From Methanolobus sp. ZRKC5 (GTDB taxonomy: Archaea; Halobacteriota; Methanosarcinia; Methanosarcinales; Methanosarcinaceae), in NCBI RefSeq assembly GCF_038446525.1, contig NZ_CP151792.1:2480001-2544000 (forward strand): a stretch of 64,000 nt of DNA, in the 5' to 3' direction. The notes beneath the pieces are model-generated. The model searched no databases and had not been told where the DNA came from. It saw only the letters and a program-made list of their open reading frames with translations. A program made the position numbers and the translations under genes. Positions 38,534 through 46,100 of this stretch are shown here, piece after piece. Within the stretch, counting starts at the first letter, position 1. Every line of letters begins with the position of its first letter.

Positions 38534-38641
38534 CAGTGTAAATATATAATATTTATAATATTAAGTTTTTCCCTATTTTTTTCAATAACGAATGTCTCAT
38601 CAGCTGATTATCATAGTATAGATCAAATAAACTTGATTTAA
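38531..38641 (+). CDS. 36-residue signal-peptide mini-ORF
   Basis: ATG 38531 directly follows the hairpin-2 stem of the leader element and opens a 36-codon frame: a strongly hydrophobic core (YIIFIILSFSLFFSITNVSSA), a signal-peptidase-like site, then eleven further residues and TAA. It resembles the first 36 residues of a surface chelatase such as paralogue 2. It may be the remnant of a decayed fourth paralogue, or a leader peptide that couples the leader RNA to translation of paralogue 3, whose start is 38 bp downstream. Whether it is translated is unknown. Confidence 0.45.
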   Translation: MQCKYIIFIILSFSLFFSITNVSSADYHSIDQINLI

Positions 38642-38678
38642 ATCAACTTACATAACTAACTTGGTGGTGAGGTACGAT

Positions 38679-41600
38679 ATGGTACTTAAAAACATTAAAA
38701 AATACAGGAATATCTTTGCAGCAGCTCTTATAATAGTATTCTTAGCAACAGCATTTGCTGCTGCAGAGAGTGCTGGTAACGATACAATAAATACAACTGA
38801 CAATGCAGTAGATTCAGCCTTATCGGAAAACGATACAATAGCTGTAAATACTTCTATTATAGTGAAAATACCGGACATGGATATAAGGCCAAAAATAAGC
38901 TATGTGCTATCCCGTCCTTATGCGGTCACACTTATGCAGAACGTAGCTGCCGACCCGCAGATAAGTTCACAGATGGATATCAGTATCTATCTTGGCACAT
39001 CATATGCAGACCTAGGTTTTGATCTGAGCGATCAGGACATGATTGTTCTTAGGAACCTTGATGCCTATGTTGTGGACAGCATTGCACCAACAGTAAATGA
39101 AGCGAAAACAAACGGTGCACATGTCGTCTCAATAGGAGAGACCTTGGAAGCTTACGGACTTCATAACGTAAATACATCAGATCCGCAGTACTCTGACATA
39201 AATCTTTATCAGGAGTACGCATCCCAGGAGAACTTCAACGGACTCACTACTTTCCTTGGGGTGAAGTTCTTCGGTTTGAACTACTCCATCACAGCACCTG
39301 TGGAAAGACCTGTCTACGGTATCTATCATCCACTTGCACCTCAGATATATGATAATCTCAATGATTACCTTGACTGGTACAGTTCAACAGGAACATATGA
39401 TACAGACAGTCCTACCATTGCAATAATAACCACCAGTTACAAAAGAGTGGAAAGGGACATGCCTCTGCTTGACCCGCTTGTTGAGGATATAGAAGGAAAA
39501 GGATACAATACGATTGTAACTACTTATGCTTACAAGGATGAAAAATCCCTTAGCTACCTTATGAAGGATAATATGTCCATTGCAGACGCTGCTATTATGA
39601 TATCACGTGGGTCACGTCTGCATTATTCAGACAATGAGCATGGAATTTCTGACCTTCAGACACTGAACATAACTGTCCTGAACGGTGCCCGCTTGTTTTC
39701 AGGAGTAAATGTGGAAGAATGGGAGAACAGTGTGCATGGTGTGCCGCCTGCTCAACAGTATCAGGTAGCTTATGCAGAACTTGATGGAATCATCGAGCCA
39801 ATAGTCATCAGCGGAAAAGCCATAGATGAGGCAACAGGAATCGAATATAACCAGCCAATTTATTATCAGATAGATTGGCTTGTCGACAGGACAATAGCCT
39901 GGACTGAACTGCACCAAAAATCGAATTCAGAGAAGAAAGTGGTTATACCATATTACAATCCTGAAGGCGGTAAAGCAGATATGGGCGCAGACATTGATTA
40001 TTATCTTGATGCACAGGCAAGTCTGGCAAACCTTCTTGAAGCTATGCAAGAGAGAGGTTATGATGTTGGCAGTGAGCCACTTCCAAATTCCAGTGAACTT
40101 GCAGATATGATGATGGAAAGCGGACACAATATTGGTAGCTGGGCTCCCGGAGAACTTACCAAATGTGTTGAGAATGGAAGCACAATACTCATACCTGAAT
40201 CCCAGTACAGGGAGTGGTTCGAAGAACTCCCACAGGATAAAATTGATGAAATGACAGCAATGTGGGGTGAAGCTCCTGGAAATATAATGGTCTATGAGAA
40301 TTCCACAGACAAATATCTGGTCATACCTGTGCTCGAATTCGGAAATGTTCTTCTTGCACCTGACCCACAACACGGATGGTCTTCAAGTGAAAAAGCAATG
40401 TATAACAATGCTTCATATCCACCAACACATCAGTGTTTTGCTTTCTACAAATACATGTCAAGGGAATATGAAGCCGACGCATTATTCACTATATTCTCAA
40501 GCGTTGAGCTGATGCCCGGTAAAGAATGCGGTCTTTCCGCAAAGGATTGGGGAGCACTCTTACTTGAAGATATGCCACATATCCACGTACTTCCAATGGA
40601 TGCAGAAGGTGTCTTTGACAGAAGAAGAGCAAATATGCTCATCATTGATTTCATGACACCGACAATAGTGCCGGCAGGTCTTTATGGCGACCTTGCAAAC
40701 CTCCAGCAGGAGATCACATTATTCAAACAAGCAACAGACAGCGTGGTGAAAGAGAGTTACAGAGAGAGTATCATAAACCAGACAAGAAACCTGAGCCTTG
40801 ACAATGACCTCAGTGTTGACCTTGACTCAATTTCAGGTGATGCAGACCTTACAGATGCTTTCATTAATGAACTCTCGAATTATCTCTATGAACTGAAGAC
40901 TGCCTACATGCCATACGGATCTCATATACTTGGTGAGGTTCCTGAAGGCGAGAGTCTCATCATGCTCATAAAAGGCATGCTTGGAGATGAATATGTAGAA
41001 CATGTGGAAACTCTTGGTGGAAACGAGGAACTTTCAGTATTACTATTGAATGAAACAATACTGAACGGAAGCTTTCCTTACGATGCACAAATAATGCTAC
41101 TTGGTCAGAACTCCACAGAACTTGGAAGTGACCTGGATCTGGCACTTGAGTATATGGAAAGGATACAGGACTGCGAATGTGAAATAACGAAGATACTCGA
41201 TGCACTTGACGGTACGTATATCACACCGGGACCATCCGGTGACCCTATCAGGAACCCTGATGCATTGCCAACAGGCAGGAATCTCTACACATTCGATGAC
41301 CGCCTCATCCCCACAAAAGCGGCATGGGATGTTGGTTCACAACTTGCAGACGATATACTTGCACTGAAACTTGAAGAAGATGGGCAATATCCTGAAAAGA
41401 TAGCGTTCCTGCTATGGTCTGTGGAAACAACAAGGAACCAGGGAGTTATGGAATCCGAGATATTCAAACTTCTGGGAGTAGAACCCTATTATGACAGCAA
41501 GAACAGAGTAAAAGGTTTCACACTAATCGATTCCGAGGAACTTGGCAGATCAAGGATAGATGTTATGGTGGTAACCTCAGGTCTTTACCGTGATGTGTAT

Positions 41601-42956
41601 CCGAGCAAGATTGAGCTCATAGATGAAGCTATCAGGATGGCGGCAGGAGCTGACAATGACACATATCCCAACTATGTGAAAATGCATTCCAGTGAAACAT
41701 ACCATAGCCTCATAGATGAAGGATACAATGAATCGATTGCATACAACCTGTCAGTTTCAAAGATATTCTGTCCCCCACCAGGAGGATATACACCTGGGAT
41801 ACAGGAAGCCATAAGCAGTGATACATGGGAAGATTCAGACGAGATCGCCGACCTCTACATTGACAGGATGGGATATATCTATGGTCAAGAAATATGGGGT
41901 GAGCATTACTCAAGTGTACTGGAGAAGAACCTTGCAGACGTTGATACTGCAGTGTTTAGCAGAACATCAAATCTTTACGGTGTGCTTGACCACAATATGG
42001 TAGCTGCCTATTTCGGTGGTTTGAGCATGTCAGTTGAAAGAATCAGCGGTTCTGCACCTGACATGTATATCAATGACCTCAGCAGCTCTGCAGACATTGA
42101 AACCCTGAGTGAGTTCCTTAACAAGGACTTACGCTCACGTTACCTGAATCCAAACTGGATAGAAGGAATGATGGGTAACGGTTTTGACGGTACAAGATAT
42201 ATGGATTCAGTCTTTGAAGTCCTGCATGTGTTTGATGTAACAGACCCATCTCTTGTTACTGATGATATGTGGAATGAGATGTATGATGTCTACGTCGAGG
42301 ACAAATATGGCCTTGGTGTAAGCGATTACCTTGAAACTACAAATCCATATGCATCCCAGTCAATGAAAGCTACATTACTGGAATCCGCTCGCACGGATTA
42401 TTGGAATCCATCTGATGGAGTGACCCACAATCTTGTGAAAGAATATGTTAGATCAGTTGTCGAAAATGATGTTACCTGCTGCCATCATACCTGTGGAAAT
42501 CCATTGCTTGATAAATTTATACAAGAAAATATGGATCCATCAGGAGTTAGCAAGAAAATGCAGGATGCATATAAGAAAAAAATGTACGATGCAACCCTGA
42601 GAGAAGTGGTCCAGACACCACAATCTGAGCAGGAAGAAACGGTTAGTAGCCGAAGTAGCAGTTCAGCCGGAACGGAGCTGAAGATCGTTGAATCCAGCTC
42701 TGAATCAGGGTCAACCAACCAGACAACTGCGACTGATTCCGGAGCAGGTATGGATGCTGATACACCTGTACAGGATGTACAACGGTCTACACCGGATGAT
42801 TACGTAGAAGGTTATGAAATGACAAAGCAAAGTGTCGCAAATACCGAAAGCTCAAGCGGTTTCTCAGTAACCGGTTCTGAGCTGGCAGCTTCTGTGCTGG
42901 TACTTGCCGGAGTAGGAGCTATGTATGTAGGATTCTGGAGAAAGAGGAAGTTCTAA
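38679..42956 (+). CDS. Surface CobN-type metallochelatase paralogue 3, altered active-site motif
   Basis: About 1425 residues. It begins at ATG 38679 (MVLKNIKKYRN), which has GGTGGTGAGG six bases upstream; a TTG at 38661 is within that ribosome-binding site. A signal peptide (AAALIIVFLATAFAAA) is followed by the CobN body and a C-terminal membrane helix ending WRKRKF. Most landmarks are kept (LPTGRNLYTFDDRLIPTK, PYGSHILGEVP, and CCHHTCGN from residue 1267). However, the HGTHEWLPG motif is replaced by FSSVELMPG (about residue 605), losing both histidines and keeping only the Glu and PG. The protein may be a non-catalytic binding subunit or have changed specificity. Confidence 0.85.
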   Translation: MVLKNIKKYRNIFAAALIIVFLATAFAAAESAGNDTINTTDNAVDSALSENDTIAVNTSIIVKIPDMDIRPKISYVLSRPYAVTLMQNVAADPQISSQMDISIYLGTSYADLGFDLSDQDMIVLRNLDAYVVDSIAPTVNEAKTNGAHVVSIGETLEAYGLHNVNTSDPQYSDINLYQEYASQENFNGLTTFLGVKFFGLNYSITAPVERPVYGIYHPLAPQIYDNLNDYLDWYSSTGTYDTDSPTIAIITTSYKRVERDMPLLDPLVEDIEGKGYNTIVTTYAYKDEKSLSYLMKDNMSIADAAIMISRGSRLHYSDNEHGISDLQTLNITVLNGARLFSGVNVEEWENSVHGVPPAQQYQVAYAELDGIIEPIVISGKAIDEATGIEYNQPIYYQIDWLVDRTIAWTELHQKSNSEKKVVIPYYNPEGGKADMGADIDYYLDAQASLANLLEAMQERGYDVGSEPLPNSSELADMMMESGHNIGSWAPGELTKCVENGSTILIPESQYREWFEELPQDKIDEMTAMWGEAPGNIMVYENSTDKYLVIPVLEFGNVLLAPDPQHGWSSSEKAMYNNASYPPTHQCFAFYKYMSREYEADALFTIFSSVELMPGKECGLSAKDWGALLLEDMPHIHVLPMDAEGVFDRRRANMLIIDFMTPTIVPAGLYGDLANLQQEITLFKQATDSVVKESYRESIINQTRNLSLDNDLSVDLDSISGDADLTDAFINELSNYLYELKTAYMPYGSHILGEVPEGESLIMLIKGMLGDEYVEHVETLGGNEELSVLLLNETILNGSFPYDAQIMLLGQNSTELGSDLDLALEYMERIQDCECEITKILDALDGTYITPGPSGDPIRNPDALPTGRNLYTFDDRLIPTKAAWDVGSQLADDILALKLEEDGQYPEKIAFLLWSVETTRNQGVMESEIFKLLGVEPYYDSKNRVKGFTLIDSEELGRSRIDVMVVTSGLYRDVYPSKIELIDEAIRMAAGADNDTYPNYVKMHSSETYHSLIDEGYNESIAYNLSVSKIFCPPPGGYTPGIQEAISSDTWEDSDEIADLYIDRMGYIYGQEIWGEHYSSVLEKNLADVDTAVFSRTSNLYGVLDHNMVAAYFGGLSMSVERISGSAPDMYINDLSSSADIETLSEFLNKDLRSRYLNPNWIEGMMGNGFDGTRYMDSVFEVLHVFDVTDPSLVTDDMWNEMYDVYVEDKYGLGVSDYLETTNPYASQSMKATLLESARTDYWNPSDGVTHNLVKEYVRSVVENDVTCCHHTCGNPLLDKFIQENMDPSGVSKKMQDAYKKKMYDATLREVVQTPQSEQEETVSSRSSSSAGTELKIVESSSESGSTNQTTATDSGAGMDADTPVQDVQRSTPDDYVEGYEMTKQSVANTESSSGFSVTGSELAASVLVLAGVGAMYVGFWRKRKF

Positions 42957-42965
42957 AGTATTTTT

Positions 42966-43002
42966 GACGCTTTTCAGTATAAAAGCGTCTTTTCTTTTTT
43001 TT
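42966..43002 (+). terminator. Terminator after chelatase paralogue 3
   Basis: GACGCTTTT (42966-42974) pairs with AAAAGCGTC (42981-42989), followed by TTTTCTTTTTTTT. It is the third member of the set seen after paralogues 1 and 2, with the first stem pair changed in a compensatory way relative to GGCGC/GCGC in paralogue 1. Confidence 0.75.
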
Positions 43003-43161
43003 GCTCAACTATTGCATAGTGTCAACCCACATTAATATACACATACAAAAGATACTATTTTTAAGATACTCATTGCGTTTTATATACAAGTTTGCCTGAA
43101 TATATTTACTACTTAGATATTTCTAATCCTACATATCAGCACAAAAACAGGAACACGGCCC

Positions 43162-46100
43162 ATGAATCGAACAACAACGATATTCATATCCATTATCATT
43201 ATCCTGCTTTCTGCTCTGGTCGTTTCGGCCAGTGACGAAAATCTAATCTTTTTGAAATCAGGTAATATAGATACAGACCGCCCACCGGAAAAAAATGTAT
43301 CCGAACAGGATCAGGCCAAAGTATCTTCAACATTTGAATTGGAGGATAGTTCCGAAACATATTATATCGTGCAGTTTGAAGGACCTGTCAGTCAACAATG
43401 GAAAGATGAAGTGCAGAATGTCGGAGCCGAATTCTTTGATTATATCCCAAACAACGCTTTTGTGCTCAGGATGAATGGAACAGAGAAGATTCTTGTGGAA
43501 TCGCTTGATTTTGTGCGTTGGACAGGGGAGTTTCTGCCGGAGTATAAATACACAGATGAAAACCTGATCATTCAGGATACAAATTTGCTTGCAGATGATG
43601 TAAATGCTTCTGAGATGATACTATTCATATTTGACCCCATTGAAAGTTATGATATTGAATCAAATGTAGAAACCTTAGGTGGAATAGTTGTTGATGCGTC
43701 GGACCGCATATTAAGAATACAAATTCCATCTGACAATCTTGAAGACCTGGCTTCCATTAGTGGAATCTGCTGGATAGATAAATATGAGGAAACATCTGTA
43801 TCAAACGATGTTGCAGCAAGTATTGTCAAAGTAAATGCAATCCATAATACATTGAAGCTGAACGGAAGCGATCAAATTATTGCGGTCTGCGATACAGGAC
43901 TTGACACAGGAGTAAATGACAACTCAATGCATGCCGATATAAGAGGCAGGATACTATCTATTACGGACTTTTCCGGAGACGGTGCACAGGATATAACAGG
44001 CCATGGAACTCATGTTACTGGCTCCGTCCTTGGTAATGGAGAAATGTCAGATGGTCAGTATGCAGGAATGGCACCCGAAGCATCACTTATATTTCAGGCT
44101 GTAGGAACGGACGACTGGGAACTTGGAGGAATACCAACTTCAAACATCAGTATTCTTTTTCAGAATGCATACGATGCAGGCGCAAGGATACACACCAATA
44201 GTTGGGGAGCGGATTCCAATGGAGCATATAATTCCTATTCATATTCTGTTGACCAGTTCTCATGGAGTCATCCTGACATGCTGATATTGTTCTCCGCTGG
44301 TAATGAAGGGAGTGACTTGGATTATGACAGCGTGGTCGATTCAGATTCACTTAACACACCTGCAACCGCAAAGAACTGTATAGCAGTCGGTGCATCTGAA
44401 AATGATAGAGGTGATAATTTTGGAACCGCTTACAAAAAATGGGGAGATATCGATTGGTCAGGTGGGCGATTCTTGATAAACCCCATCAAAGATGATTACA
44501 CTGCAAACAATCCAGAAGGAATTGCTGCTTTTAGCAGCAGAGGGCCAACTGATGATGGAAGGATTAAACCCGACATTGTTGCCCCAGGTACTTTCATCGC
44601 CTCCACAAAATCGAGTCAGGCAAGCTGGTATGATTGGGGTATTGTTACTGAAAATACCAATTATGCATATTTAGGCGGATCAAGCATGTCCACGCCAATT
44701 GTTGCCGGTTCCGCAGCGCTTGTCCGGGAATACTACACTGAAATAGAAAATATGGCTAATCCAAGTGCTGCGTTGATGAAAGCAACCCTACTCAATGGTG
44801 CATATGATATGGCACCGGGACAGTATGATGACGAGGACACACAGGAGATAGACAGCAGACCTGACTACTCACAAGGATGGGGACGTCTTGATGTCGAGAA
44901 CTCAATACTTGTGCCATATCCTGAAGTGATAGCATATTTTGATGATATTTCGCTGTCTACTTCGGATTCATGGAGTCATATATATGAATATGTGAAGAGT
45001 GGCCAACCAATGAGAGCAACCCTTGCATGGACCGATTATCCGGGAACCATCTTTTCATCAAAAGAACTTGTCAATGATCTTGATATGATAATTTCAGGCC
45101 CATCGGGCACATATTATGGTAACAATGGACCAGATCACGTAAACAATGTTGAAGGAATTGAACTCAGTAATACAGCAGAGGGAGATTACACTATCACAGT
45201 AGTGGGTTATAGTATCATTCAGCCTTTAGACCTGCCGCAACAGCCCTTTGCACTGGTATTAGCATTTACCTGCGATAATAACAAGTTTCCGGCACAGAAC
45301 TCCTATACAGAAAATAGCACAACTGTAGTGTCAACAGATGTTGTACATCCGGCAGGAGTAGACCAGAGTTCCATAAATATGTCAATCAACGATATCCCGG
45401 TAGTATTCAATTATGGCAGTATACCTGATGGATACAATATCTGGTACAATACACCTGTTCCTTACCAGGAAGGAGAATATAATGTATCTGTTACGGCCAT
45501 GACAGATAGCGGACAACAATTTTCTTACGGATGGAAATTTAATGTTGAAGCTGCACAAGTTTCTAATCATGCTCCCGTTTTGGAGTACATTGGCGATAAG
45601 GTAATCATTGAATCTGAAATTCTTCATATAGATATATCTGCTATTGATGAAGATGATGATAATCTTACCTTTGCTACCAATGCAAGTTTTGGCAGCCTTA
45701 ATGATAACATATTCACCTGGACTCCAGACTATAATGATTCAGGAGTGTACTATGTAGAATTCAATGTAACCGATGGAATTGAAATTGATAATGAGACAAT
45801 CACCATAACGGTCGAAAATAAAGACAGAGCACCAGAACTCACCGCAATCGATAACAAGACAGTTGATGAAAATGAGCTGTTAAATTTCACCATCTTGGCA
45901 ACTGATCCTGATGGTGAAACTGTAGCTTACTTTGCTACTAATTTACCTAATGGAGCGAACCTTGACCCAAGCACAGGAGTCTTTAGCTGGATTCCAGGAT
46001 ATGATCATAAAGGCACTTATAATGTAGAATTCATTGCGACAGCAAACAGTCTTAATGATTCTGAAACTATCGTCATAACAGTGGAAAATGTCGATAGAGC

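Noticed and set aside
28312-42956. Calling the three large proteins cobN of B12 synthesis
   Set aside because: They have signal peptides and C-terminal anchors, no CobS/CobT or other cobalamin genes are near, and one has lost active-site histidines, so a cytoplasmic B12 role is unlikely.
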